Shown piece after piece: positions 43,888-52,521 of a stretch of 64,000 nt of DNA. Location: positions 45,987-109,986 of the forward strand of contig JAJDUH010000058.1 in the NCBI GenBank assembly GCA_022826805.1, in the 5' to 3' direction. The notes below the pieces were generated by a model. It was given only the letters and a program-made list of their open reading frames with translations, had not been told where the DNA came from and did no database searches. Numbering within the stretch: the stretch's first letter is position 1; each line of letters opens with the position of its first letter. The DNA comes from Candidatus Poribacteria bacterium. Its GTDB lineage: Bacteria > Poribacteria > WGA-4E > WGA-3G. A program made the position numbers and the translations under genes.

Positions 43888-43926
43888 TAGGGCAAGGTCC
43901 TCTGACCTTACCCTACTTTGGTTTTT
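43888..43926 (+). terminator. Rho-independent terminator (duplicate)
   Basis: TAGGGCAAGGTCCTCTGACC then TTACCCTA, followed by CTTTGGTTTTTATTT. It is homologous to the terminator at 42932. Confidence 0.75.
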
Positions 43927-43955
43927 ATTTGCGTGTGATAGATACCCATAAAAAT

Positions 43956-44630
43956 ATGAAAAACCTAATCTTCCTTTTTTTGGTATGTATCGGTTTTTTT
44001 CTCTCCGCCGTCGTGAGTGCCGATGAAATGACTTGGACATTCGACGACAATGCCGACGATTGGATGCCCGCAAACGGCGACTGGGAAGTACAAGATGGTG
44101 TCTATAAACAGACACTGCGCTGGGGTAAGGCACAGAAGACATTAGCTGACACAGTGGAATGGACAGACCACACAATTGAAGCGAAGGTCCGCGTTGAGTC
44201 AGGACACTGGGCTGGTATCGTTTTCCGCGCACAAAATGAATTTGAGTACTACGTCTATCTCATCTGCCCTAAAGAAAACAAGTCAGAATTGTGGCGACAC
44301 CGGCGCAGCACCGCCTTTAAAGATGGGTTTGAGGGACGTGATGAGATTGAGCACGATATCAAACCTGTTGGGCTTACGCTAACCAAAAACGAATGGTTTA
44401 CGCTGAGCGCAACCGTTGAGGGAAGTCGAATCGCACTCGCCATCAACGGTATAGAACAAGCGGTGTTTGTTGACGATACATATCCTCGCGGTAAAATCGG
44501 CGTCTGGACATGGGACACCCGAGCCAGTTTTGATGATGTCAGAGTCAATAGCACTACTACAACTTCTCTCACGGCAGTCGAACCCCAGGGAAAACTCGCG
44601 ACATCCTGGGCAACCTTAAAGAGAAAATAA
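43956..44630 (+). CDS. Secreted DUF1080/LamG-like protein with KLAT-x-W tail
   Basis: A 224-residue exported protein. The ATG at 43956 starts a signal peptide (LIFLFLVCIGFFLSAVVSA). The body is a beta sandwich of the DUF1080/LamG superfamily: WTFDDNADDWMPANGDWEVQ, HWAGIVFRAQNEFEYYVYLI and KIGVWTWDTRASFDDVRV, the usual order of strands. The tail AVEPQGKLATSWATLKRK closely matches that of the two upstream proteins, although the bodies differ. No clear ribosome site is visible. The upstream terminator separates it from the tandem pair. Confidence 0.8.
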   Translation: MKNLIFLFLVCIGFFLSAVVSADEMTWTFDDNADDWMPANGDWEVQDGVYKQTLRWGKAQKTLADTVEWTDHTIEAKVRVESGHWAGIVFRAQNEFEYYVYLICPKENKSELWRHRRSTAFKDGFEGRDEIEHDIKPVGLTLTKNEWFTLSATVEGSRIALAINGIEQAVFVDDTYPRGKIGVWTWDTRASFDDVRVNSTTTTSLTAVEPQGKLATSWATLKRK

Positions 44631-44699
44631 GCTTACGCAAACCTAAACCAAATAAACTTATTCTTAACACGCTTTTCATGCGTACATAGGAGACTTTTT

Positions 44700-45164
44700 A
44701 TGGCAAATGTAGGAAGTGCTGCACCAGATTTCACGCTAACGGGTGCAGTCAACCAAGATGATGTTGAAGTTTCTTTGAGCGATTATGCAGGTAAGAATTT
44801 AGTCGTTCTCTTCTATCCACTCGCTTTTTCCCCAGTCTGCGCTGAGCAGGTCCCGGATTTCAACGAAAAGTTGGGCGCAATTCAGGCAAAAAATGCTGAA
44901 GTTATCGCTATCAATCGGGATTCAACCTTCGCACATAAAGCCTGGAGCAAAGAACTCGGCGGGGTCGATTTTCCACTGCTTGCTGATATGAATCTTGGAG
45001 TGTCCAAAGAGTTCGGTATGGCACTCGAAGAAGTCGGTATTAGCACGCGCGGCGTGTTTATCATTGATGGAGCAGGAAACATCGCTTTCAAACACGTCGA
45101 AGCCGCGCCACCAGAGAATACGCTGACTGCTGATCAGGTTTTGGGCGAATTAGACAAACTGTAA
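44700..45164 (+). CDS. One-cysteine peroxiredoxin (AhpE-like)
   Basis: A 154-residue thiol peroxidase that reduces hydroperoxides. The peroxidatic motif is FYPLAFSPVCAEQ, with the only cysteine of the protein, so recycling must use an external thiol (1-Cys mechanism). AINRDSTFAHKAWSKEL and the strand GVFIIDGAGNIAFKH fit AhpE-type members. GGAGA lies before the ATG. A long hairpin with a T-run follows. It has no signal peptide and should act in the cytoplasm. Confidence 0.93.
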   Translation: MANVGSAAPDFTLTGAVNQDDVEVSLSDYAGKNLVVLFYPLAFSPVCAEQVPDFNEKLGAIQAKNAEVIAINRDSTFAHKAWSKELGGVDFPLLADMNLGVSKEFGMALEEVGISTRGVFIIDGAGNIAFKHVEAAPPENTLTADQVLGELDKL

Positions 45165-45199
45165 TAGATGCAGGCGAAGCCTATTTCGTATAGATGGGA

Positions 45200-45261
45200 A
45201 AGCGGGTATCTGGCAAAACTGACAAGCCATTGTTGTACATCATGCCGACACCCGCTTTTTA
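45200..45261 (+). terminator. Long-stem terminator after the peroxiredoxin gene
   Basis: GCGGGTATCTGGCA pairs with TGCCGACACCCGC across a loop of about 35 nt, followed by TTTTTACTTT. Confidence 0.55.
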
Positions 45262-45280
45262 CTTTCAATATTTTGAAATT

Positions 45281-45309
45281 TTGAAAATGTCGAAGGAGTG
45301 TGCTATAAT
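45281..45309 (+). promoter_or_regulatory. Promoter for tRNA-Gly and the downstream TPR gene
   Basis: TTGAAA (45281-45286), 17 bp, TATAAT (45304-45309). The expected leader holds an inverted pair AGGCTAAT (45353-45360) and ATTAGCCT (45396-45403). Confidence 0.6.
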
Positions 45310-45437
45310 AATTAAAGCGGGGGCGACTCGTAATATTATATAGCGTCGTAACAGGCTAATAGAGCATTTATCCATAAAGACTCTGACTATCAACGATTAG
45401 CCTACTTACAGTCATCTTATTGATTGCTGAAACAAAT

Positions 45438-45509
45438 GCGGGTGTAGCTCAGCGGTAGAGCGTCAGCTTCCCAAGCTGAGGGTCGCGGGTTCAATTCCCG
45501 TCACCCGCT
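45438..45509 (+). tRNA. tRNA-Gly (anticodon CCC)
   Basis: The acceptor stem GCGGGTG/CACCCGC closes a standard cloverleaf. The D-loop is AGCTCAGCGGTAGAGC. The anticodon stem-loop TCAGC-TTCCCAA-GCTGA gives anticodon CCC. The T-arm GCGGGTTCAATTCCCGT is normal, and the discriminator is T. CCA is not encoded. It lies 38 bases before the TPR gene start. Confidence 0.95.
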
Positions 45510-45547
45510 TGAATATTCTATCCAATCGCGTAAATCTGAGGGAAAAA

Positions 45548-46651
45548 ATGGCACGAAACCAACGGTTAACAAAAGAAGAAATACAAGAAGATAAATTTAT
45601 TGAGGGTGTGCTGAAAGTGTACGCCTTCCTGCAGGAAAATCTGCGAACCATCGTCATTATTGTAGGCGTCATCCTTGTTGTTGTCGTGGGCTACGCAGCG
45701 TACTATCAAAATCAAGAAAACGTCCGCACTGAAGCAGCTGTCGCGCTCCGACAAGCAAGCGAAGCCTACCAGACCGCAGAAGACAGTCTCTTTGACACAG
45801 AGAAATTAGCAGAAAGTGAAGAATCACTCAAAACCGCACAGACGCAACTCCAAGAGGTCTTTGAGAAATATCCGAATACATCTTTTGGTGACAAGGCACG
45901 GTACCAATACGCGAAAACACTCTATTATCAGCAAAACTACCCTGAAGCCCGTTCACAATTTCAACAGGTAATCGACCAACACCAACCCGAAAATCAAATC
46001 TATACCCTATATGCACAAAAGGCAATAGGTAGTACTTACGAACAGGAAGGCGACTACGAAAAAGCCATTGCCGCCTATCAAGCGAAAGCATTTCCACCCA
46101 CCCCGGAACTCTCTCCAGAAATTCGGAAATTCGTGCTTGCCAGTGCTAAGTTTAATCAGGCACTCGCTCATGAAAAATCTGGGAACCCAGATGCTGCACG
46201 TGCTGCATATAAAGAAATTATGGACGAATTCCGAACTACTCTTGAGGCAGGGCTTGCAGAGAAAAGTCGTGAGTTGATTGAAGACGCAAAAATTGTTATC
46301 GCAGCTATTGGCGAGACGTTAGATATATCGAATGCTCAAAAACTCGAAGACGAAAAGCGTTCCTACGAAGCTTACGTCGCCTACACAGATGCCATCCGCA
46401 ACTATAAAGTGAGCAAAGACATTGCAGGTGGACTCTCCTCAGAACTCCGAAAACAAATTGGCAATTTTGAGAAACAGGCTATGGAGGTAATCACCAGCAT
46501 TCAAAATGCCCGTCGCGCCGATGATCAAGAAAGAGAAAGTTCAGCACTGTATAGTTACGATCTTGTTGTTGAGTTTGAAAAACTTGGATTAAGTCGTCGC
46601 CTCTATGAAAATGCCCTTCTCCATTACAAGCGGCTTGAATCTGTCCAATAA
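45548..46651 (+). CDS. Membrane-anchored TPR protein
   Basis: A 367-residue protein with a cytoplasmic N-terminus, one transmembrane helix near residue 35 (TIVIIVGVILVVVVGYAAYY) and a periplasmic solenoid of tetratricopeptide repeats. YPNTSFGDKARYQYAKTLYY, NYPEARSQFQQVI and YEKAIAAYQAKAF are repeat units. The architecture resembles YfgM and the TPR part of BamD/CpoB-like proteins, which act in envelope assembly; the exact role is not shown. The ORF track begins inside the tRNA at 45509. The ATG at 45548 with GAGGG before it is the real start. Confidence 0.82.
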   Translation: MARNQRLTKEEIQEDKFIEGVLKVYAFLQENLRTIVIIVGVILVVVVGYAAYYQNQENVRTEAAVALRQASEAYQTAEDSLFDTEKLAESEESLKTAQTQLQEVFEKYPNTSFGDKARYQYAKTLYYQQNYPEARSQFQQVIDQHQPENQIYTLYAQKAIGSTYEQEGDYEKAIAAYQAKAFPPTPELSPEIRKFVLASAKFNQALAHEKSGNPDAARAAYKEIMDEFRTTLEAGLAEKSRELIEDAKIVIAAIGETLDISNAQKLEDEKRSYEAYVAYTDAIRNYKVSKDIAGGLSSELRKQIGNFEKQAMEVITSIQNARRADDQERESSALYSYDLVVEFEKLGLSRRLYENALLHYKRLESVQ

Positions 46652-46683
46652 TTGTGGATTATCTTACTACGTAAGGAGCGGCA

Positions 46684-47712
46684 ATGACACATAAATATGA
46701 CCTGATACCTTTTTATACTTCCAAGTGCATTAAACTCACACTTTTGAGTGTATTCTGTCTAAGCCTTATTTCTTTTACCTCACAAAGTGAAGCCGAACCT
46801 TCTGGACAATTGGCTTATGCGGTCAACGGGTTTGACGAGAATTTAGGGCGTTTTGATTGGAATCTCTATGCTACTGCACTCAGGGGTACGAAAGATTTCA
46901 CAGCCATTCCCTTGAATCACAAAGGTATGTACCCGTCTTGGGGGCTCAATGGAGATTTACTCTATTTCGTCCAACGCAATAAGGGACAATCTGATATCTA
47001 TTCCATTAATCCTGAAAACCCGAAGAACAAAAAACGAATTACACCCATCTCTGGCACGTATCGCTTTCTTTCTGTCTCTCCCAACGGCAAAAAACTCGCC
47101 TTCAACGGTTATACGATAGACCAAATTCCACAAGAGAACCAGATTTGGCTACTTGATGTCGAAACCGGTGAAATGGAGGTGATGACCCAAGTCCCACACC
47201 TCGGATGGCCCTATTCATTTCGGGGGATTTCATGGTCACCTAATGGAAAACGACTCGCCTTTTCGCTCTCCAGACCCGGATGGTTGGAACACCTCTATCT
47301 TTTAGACGTTGAAACGAAAGAGATAGAAGTCTTGACGGAACTCAATAAAGATTTTTATCCCGTCTGGAATCCCAAGGGAGACCGTATCCTCTTCCTTCGG
47401 TGGAACTGGGAATTTGATACGTTTTGCACAATTGATGTTGAAACCAAAGAAATTGAACCTCTGTTTGATGTCGATAAAGCCACTGGTTATTGGTCTGACT
47501 GGTCACCTGAGGGAGATTACATTGCCTATTCCCGGTGGGGATCCGTTTATCTTTATGACTTCGCTACCGGTGAAACGCAAGAGATCGTCGAGGTTGATGG
47601 GAGTATTTTCATCGTTGCATGGTTACGGGACATAAAAATATTACCCGTCGAGCCGCAGGAAAAATTGGTCACAACCTGGAGCAGTATTAAACGCAGAGCA
47701 ACGGAAAAATAA
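46684..47712 (+). CDS. Secreted TolB-like beta-propeller with KLVTTW C-terminal tail
   Basis: A 342-residue exported protein. A signal peptide (LTLLSVFCLSLISFTSQSEA) is followed by six or so PD40/TolB-like blades: GKKLAFNGYTID, GKRLAFSLSRPG, GDRILFLRWNWE and GDYIAYSRWGSV each open a blade. LLDVETGEMEV, LLDVETKEIEV and TIDVETKEIEP are repeated connecting strands. The end ILPVEPQEKLVTTWSSIKRR matches the tail of the LamG proteins, here with five extra residues. AAGGAGCGGCA lies before the ATG. Protein-protein interaction at the cell surface is likely; the partner is unknown. Confidence 0.82.
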   Translation: MTHKYDLIPFYTSKCIKLTLLSVFCLSLISFTSQSEAEPSGQLAYAVNGFDENLGRFDWNLYATALRGTKDFTAIPLNHKGMYPSWGLNGDLLYFVQRNKGQSDIYSINPENPKNKKRITPISGTYRFLSVSPNGKKLAFNGYTIDQIPQENQIWLLDVETGEMEVMTQVPHLGWPYSFRGISWSPNGKRLAFSLSRPGWLEHLYLLDVETKEIEVLTELNKDFYPVWNPKGDRILFLRWNWEFDTFCTIDVETKEIEPLFDVDKATGYWSDWSPEGDYIAYSRWGSVYLYDFATGETQEIVEVDGSIFIVAWLRDIKILPVEPQEKLVTTWSSIKRRATEK

Positions 47713-47730
47713 CATTTCCCAGACGCTATT

Positions 47731-48056
47731 TGTAGGCGCACAACTCCGTTGGTGAGGTTTTGCGACGTACTCGCCCCCGGTAATGCCCTCACGGGCATTA
47801 TACCGTTGATTGAATGCCATTAAGGCATTCATACCCGGTTCATGCCCCGGTGAAGTCCATACGGACTTCACACCGTTGATTCGAATGCCATAAGGCATGA
47901 ATACCGTTGATTCAAGGCATGAATACCCGGGGAAGTGCATAAGCACTTCATACCGTTGATTCAGATTCTGATTCATGCGATGTGCATTCTAACCTCGCCT
48001 GTTTGAGGACATACCAATACAATCTCGTTGGTGAGGTTTCTAACCTCGCCTGTTTG
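47731..48056. repeat. Cluster of hairpin repeats upstream of mutS2
   Basis: This 355-bp gene-free stretch (47713-48067) is almost fully repetitive. Short stems such as GAATGCC/GGCATTC, GAAGTCC/GGACTTC and GAAGTGC/GCACTTC are each followed by TACCGTTGATT or a variant, at about 47780-47960. A pair of GAGGTTTCTAACCTCGCC units with TTTGAGGACA lies at 47988-48061. The TTTGAGGAC also supplies the ribosome site of mutS2. Confidence 0.75.
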
Positions 48057-48067
48057 AGGACAAACCC

Positions 48068-50482
48068 GTGTTAGCCAATGTTGACAAGGCATTAGAATAC
48101 GATAAAATCCGTGAGCTTTTAAAAAAATACACCGCTTCTCGACTCGGAACAGCGCGTGTTGAGGCACTCACGCCGTCCTATGACGTTGACACGGTTCGCT
48201 ACCTACAGGCGTTGTGCAGTGAAGCTAAATTCTTTCATCAGCTCTACGGTGGGATTCCTTTAGGCGGCTTGGCAGATGTTCGCGAATCGCTAACCCACGC
48301 TGCCAAAATCGGCGCAATCTTGGATCCTGAGGAACTTCTTAAAATCCAAAAGGTCGCGCGAATTCCAACAGACATCCACAAGGCGTTTGAAAAGCGCGAC
48401 CGAGAGGAATTTCCTAATCTCTTTGCCATCGTTGACGCACTCCCCGTCTTTTCAGAGTTGGTCGAAGCGATCGTTTACTGCATTAACCCTGAAGGTATCA
48501 TATTGGATCGCGCAAGCTCCGAATTACGCACAATCCGCCGTAAATTGTCGCGCCTCCGTGAAAAAGTCCATCAAAAACTCGAAGCCACACTCCGCTCTCC
48601 AGAACACCAAAAAGCAATTCAAGAACCTGTCATTACTTCCCGAAATAATCGATATGTTATCCCGATAAAGCAAGAGGCACGCGCATTTTTCAAGGGGGTC
48701 GTCCAAGGACAATCCACAAGCGGTGCAACCTTTTTTATGGAACCGCTCGATATCGTTCAGATGAATAATGAGTTGCACGAAGTCGCTGAGGCTGAACACC
48801 AGGAAATTCGGCGTATTCTCCTTGACCTGACAGATCGTGTGCGCGACAATCTACACGAATTGGGACTCTCGCTTGACCTCTTAGCAGAACTTGATTTTGT
48901 AAACGCCAAGGCACGTTTCAGTCTCGCCTTGAACGCTGTTGAACCGAAAGTCAATACCCGTGGGGTTGTTAAGTTAATTGAAGCGCGACACCCAGTCCTT
49001 GAATCCCATATCCAGAACGCCAATGCATCTGATGCCGATGGAAACGAGGAGCTTCCAGAGCGCGTCGTGCCAACGAACGTCCATATTGGAAAGACGTTTA
49101 GCACGCTAATTATCACCGGTCCAAATACCGGCGGTAAGACGATTGTTCTCAAAACGGTCGGCTTGCTCACACTCATGGCGCAATCCGGGTTACATATCCC
49201 TGCGGAACACGGGAGCGAAATCGCTATCTTTGATATGATTTTTGCCGACATCGGCGACGATCAAGGGATAGAGCAAAGTCTGAGTACCTTCTCCTCCCAT
49301 ATTACTAAAATCGCAGACATGCTCAAGAAAATCGATCACGCCGAGTATTCGCTCGTGTTGTTAGACGAAATCGGGGCTGGTACAGACCCCAGCGAAGGCA
49401 CCGCCCTCGGTATGGCGCTCCTTGATTGGCTCGGAAAAAGACAAGTGAATACCATCGTCACAACACACTATGGTGCCCTTAAAGCTTACGCACACACACA
49501 AGAGAACATGGAAAACGCTTCCATGGAGTTTGATTGGACAACGCTCCGCCCCACATATCGGCTCCAGGTCGGTATTCCCGGAAGTAGCAATGCCGTAAAA
49601 ATTGCAGCACGGCTTGGAATCCCGCCCGAAATTCTTGACGAAGCAGAGAACCATTTAGGGAATAACACCGTTGCCGTTGAAGACCTACTCGTCCGTTTGC
49701 AAGAAACACAGAATGCGTTGGAGACGGATCGGGAACTCCTACAGCGTAAACTTCGAGATGCCGAAACCACACATCAAAAACACACACACATCCTTCAAAC
49801 CCTCCAAGAAGAGCGACAGAAGTTGAAAGACGAAGCGGAAAGCGAAGCCCGCCATATTGTTGCTGGTGCACGACGCACCATTGAGAACCTCGTCGCCAAT
49901 ATCCGTAGAGAACAAGCCTCTAAAGTTAGTATCCAAGACGCTTTCTCAAAAATAGAAACTACCAAAAAGTCGATACAACAAAAACAGCCGAAAAAACAAC
50001 ACCCCAAGCAACCAAAACTCAAGGTCTCTGTTGGTGATAAAGTCCGTGTCAAAAGACTTGGCAAATTCGGAGAGGTCACTGCTATAAAACCGCGTGGGAA
50101 AATGCCCTTGCAGATCCTGGTGGGGAATATGCAAATGCAAGCCGCGTACCACGAAATTGACTCCGTTCAACCCAAGCAAGAGACTTCGCACTTATCGACT
50201 TCCGTACTTGATATTCAGTACAGCAAAGCCAACACAGTTAGCAGTGAACTTAATATCCGAGGACTACTTGTAAAAGAGGCTTTGGATGTCACCGATAAAT
50301 ACCTTGATGACGCTTATCTCGCAGGTATCCCAACAGTCCGAATCCTGCACGGTAAGGGAACGGGAGCACTACGGAATGCCGTTCACACAGAGTTGCGTGA
50401 GAATCCGCATGTAACTAAATTCCAATTCGCGCCCAATAGTCAAGGCGGCGAAGGTGTAACCATTGTCACGTTTAAGGAGTAA
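48068..50482 (+). CDS. mutS2: MutS2 family ATPase/endonuclease
   Basis: An 804-residue MutS2 protein, acting on branched DNA or on collided ribosomes (RqcU) depending on species. It has a core clamp region (EYDKIRELLKKYTASRLG at the start), an ABC-type ATPase with Walker A GPNTGGKTIVLKTVG near residue 355 and Walker B LVLLDEIGAGTDPSEG near 438, a long coiled coil (about 545-640), a KOW-like part (VGDKVRVKRLGKFGEV) and a C-terminal Smr nuclease domain with LNIRGLLVKEALD and HGKGTGALR. MutS N-terminal mismatch domains are absent. The start is GTG with GAGGA from a repeat unit. dnaG follows 76 bases later. Confidence 0.96.
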   Translation: MLANVDKALEYDKIRELLKKYTASRLGTARVEALTPSYDVDTVRYLQALCSEAKFFHQLYGGIPLGGLADVRESLTHAAKIGAILDPEELLKIQKVARIPTDIHKAFEKRDREEFPNLFAIVDALPVFSELVEAIVYCINPEGIILDRASSELRTIRRKLSRLREKVHQKLEATLRSPEHQKAIQEPVITSRNNRYVIPIKQEARAFFKGVVQGQSTSGATFFMEPLDIVQMNNELHEVAEAEHQEIRRILLDLTDRVRDNLHELGLSLDLLAELDFVNAKARFSLALNAVEPKVNTRGVVKLIEARHPVLESHIQNANASDADGNEELPERVVPTNVHIGKTFSTLIITGPNTGGKTIVLKTVGLLTLMAQSGLHIPAEHGSEIAIFDMIFADIGDDQGIEQSLSTFSSHITKIADMLKKIDHAEYSLVLLDEIGAGTDPSEGTALGMALLDWLGKRQVNTIVTTHYGALKAYAHTQENMENASMEFDWTTLRPTYRLQVGIPGSSNAVKIAARLGIPPEILDEAENHLGNNTVAVEDLLVRLQETQNALETDRELLQRKLRDAETTHQKHTHILQTLQEERQKLKDEAESEARHIVAGARRTIENLVANIRREQASKVSIQDAFSKIETTKKSIQQKQPKKQHPKQPKLKVSVGDKVRVKRLGKFGEVTAIKPRGKMPLQILVGNMQMQAAYHEIDSVQPKQETSHLSTSVLDIQYSKANTVSSELNIRGLLVKEALDVTDKYLDDAYLAGIPTVRILHGKGTGALRNAVHTELRENPHVTKFQFAPNSQGGEGVTIVTFKE

Positions 50483-50558
50483 CATATTAGGGCGGTTTAG
50501 TTTTTGTTTTTCAAAACATTTCTGATTTCTGGCAACTTATAACTGAGGCTAACGCATC

Positions 50559-52373
50559 GTGAACACAGCTCGAACAAGGAACTACATACCACGCGAAACA
50601 ATTGATGAAATTCGGACTCGTACGAATATCGTCGAAGTCGTCTCCGAGTGTGGTGTCGCGCTGCGTCCCGCTGGGCGTGATTACAAAGGGCTTTGTCCGT
50701 TTCATGAGGAGAAAACGCCCTCTTTTACCGTCTCAGTCCAAAAACAGATTTTCTACTGTTTCGGTTGTCAAACTGGTGGCAATGTCATCTCTTTTGTTCA
50801 AAAACATGAAGGTAAATCCTTCATAGAGACGATGGAATGGTTAGCCGGACGCCTGAATATTTCTCTACCAAGTCAAGATGTCCGTGAAACTGCGAATCGA
50901 AAACGGATTACATCTTTGGAGGATCTCAATCGCTTTGCGGTGGAATACTACCATCGGCAACTGCTTACCGACGGAATTGGCACTTCAGCCAAGCAGTATC
51001 TCAAACACCGTGGTGTCCAGCCAAAAACTGTCCGAGACTTCCAATTGGGATACGCGAAATCTGGTCGGCGAGATCTCGTAAAGGTTGCCACAGACGAAGG
51101 GTTTACTATTCAGCAGTTGGTCGATGCCGGGTTAATTAAGGACGAGGACCGGGGCCCTCAAGATAGGTTTTGGAATAGAATCCTTTTCCCAATTTGCAAT
51201 GAACGTGGCGTGCCAGTCGCCTTTGGTGGTCGCTCACTTTCTGAAGAACACCAGCCGAAGTACTTAAATTCGCCAGCAACTGTATTGTACGACAAAAGTA
51301 ACCTCCTTTACAACCTCGACAAAGCCCGCCAATCGATTTACAAACAACAGCACGTGCTTCTTGTCGAGGGTTACATGGATGCCTTGATGCTTTATCAATC
51401 TGGAATTGAAAATGTAGTGGCATCCTCCGGCACTTCACTGAGTGAAAACCATGCAGGTCTGTTAAAACGCTTTGCCCCCGAAGTCATTATCGTATATGAC
51501 GGAGACGCCTCGGGTTTCCGAGCAGCGCATCGTGGACTCGACCGGATACTCGCTGAAGGATTGCGCGTCCGAATCGCACTGCTCCCCACTGGAGAGGATC
51601 CGGATTCATTTACACGCCAACACGGTCCCGCCGCCTTCAGGGAACTCACTGATAAAGCCATAAACCTCATCGAATTCCAGATTCAAGCCGCAATTCAACG
51701 ACAGGATATACACCGAGTTGATGTGAAAGCGCAGGTCGTCCGGGAGATTACCGAGACGCTCCTGAATCTTAAGAATCGGGTGGAGCGAAGTGAATACGTC
51801 AAATACGCCGCAAGGGAACTCCACGTTGATGAGCGTATGATTTGGCAGGAGTTGCAAGATGCCGGGCTTAAAGCGGAACAGACCCCTCAACGTACGCAAC
51901 GCGCAAAGCGCGTCCCTGAAAAGTTATCCCCGCGTGCAAAAATCGAGATTCAACTGCTTGAAGCATTAATCCAAAATCCGAAATTGATTCCGGACGTCAA
52001 AGCCCAATTCCATTATCAGGATTTCACGGATCCACGTTTCTCCAAGATTGCGCAATTGTTGTGGGAGGCGTGCAAAGACAATGAAGACGTTGATATCCAG
52101 GTACTCATCAGTGAATGTCCTGATGAAAGCCTAAGAGCACTCATCTCAAACGCCCTGCTCCGTAGAACGCCACCATCGAATTTGCTACAAGCAAGGATTG
52201 ATGGATGCCTCAGGAAACTTCGGAATTTTCTCTTACAAGACTTAGAACAGCGCGTGCGTTCGCATGCTCTTGCTGAAGGGGCAGACGAGATAGAAACCCT
52301 CAAGGAGCTAATGGAACTTTCAAACCAAAGACACGCCTTAACCGCGCATCCATCCGAAGAGTTGGATGCATGA
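50559..52373 (+). CDS. dnaG: DNA primase
   Basis: A 604-residue primase that lays RNA primers at the replication fork. The CHC2 zinc-binding domain has CPFHEEKTPSF and FYCFGC. The RNA-polymerase domain has DRFWNRILFPICNERG and the TOPRIM motif VLLVEGYMDALML, with the metal-binding YDGDASGFRAAHRG. The C-terminal 180 residues are a helicase-binding bundle. The GTG start has GAGG at a long distance and an AACTTATAACTGAGG tract before it. It is followed by rpoD after 148 bp, the classic dnaG-rpoD arrangement. Confidence 0.97.
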   Translation: MNTARTRNYIPRETIDEIRTRTNIVEVVSECGVALRPAGRDYKGLCPFHEEKTPSFTVSVQKQIFYCFGCQTGGNVISFVQKHEGKSFIETMEWLAGRLNISLPSQDVRETANRKRITSLEDLNRFAVEYYHRQLLTDGIGTSAKQYLKHRGVQPKTVRDFQLGYAKSGRRDLVKVATDEGFTIQQLVDAGLIKDEDRGPQDRFWNRILFPICNERGVPVAFGGRSLSEEHQPKYLNSPATVLYDKSNLLYNLDKARQSIYKQQHVLLVEGYMDALMLYQSGIENVVASSGTSLSENHAGLLKRFAPEVIIVYDGDASGFRAAHRGLDRILAEGLRVRIALLPTGEDPDSFTRQHGPAAFRELTDKAINLIEFQIQAAIQRQDIHRVDVKAQVVREITETLLNLKNRVERSEYVKYAARELHVDERMIWQELQDAGLKAEQTPQRTQRAKRVPEKLSPRAKIEIQLLEALIQNPKLIPDVKAQFHYQDFTDPRFSKIAQLLWEACKDNEDVDIQVLISECPDESLRALISNALLRRTPPSNLLQARIDGCLRKLRNFLLQDLEQRVRSHALAEGADEIETLKELMELSNQRHALTAHPSEELDA

Positions 52374-52376
52374 TAA

Positions 52377-52417
52377 CAGGTTTCGGTTACCCTTTATCTA
52401 TAGCGGCGGTAACCTGA
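52377..52417 (+). other. Inverted repeat between dnaG and rpoD
   Basis: CAGGTTTCGGTTACC and GGCGGTAACCTG can form a stem-loop. No T-run follows, so it may be a processing or regulatory structure rather than a terminator. Confidence 0.4.
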
Positions 52418-52521
52418 ATCGCATCTATCTTCGGAAACATTCGCGTCCCAATATGAAACGCGATTGAGATGCTATACCGAATTGCAGCAAGAAAGAATTT
52501 AAAGCAAGGAGCAAATTAATC

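Noticed and set aside
45310-45437. tmRNA or similar stable RNA before tRNA-Gly
   Set aside because: No tmRNA ends, tag reading frame or pairing pattern could be found.
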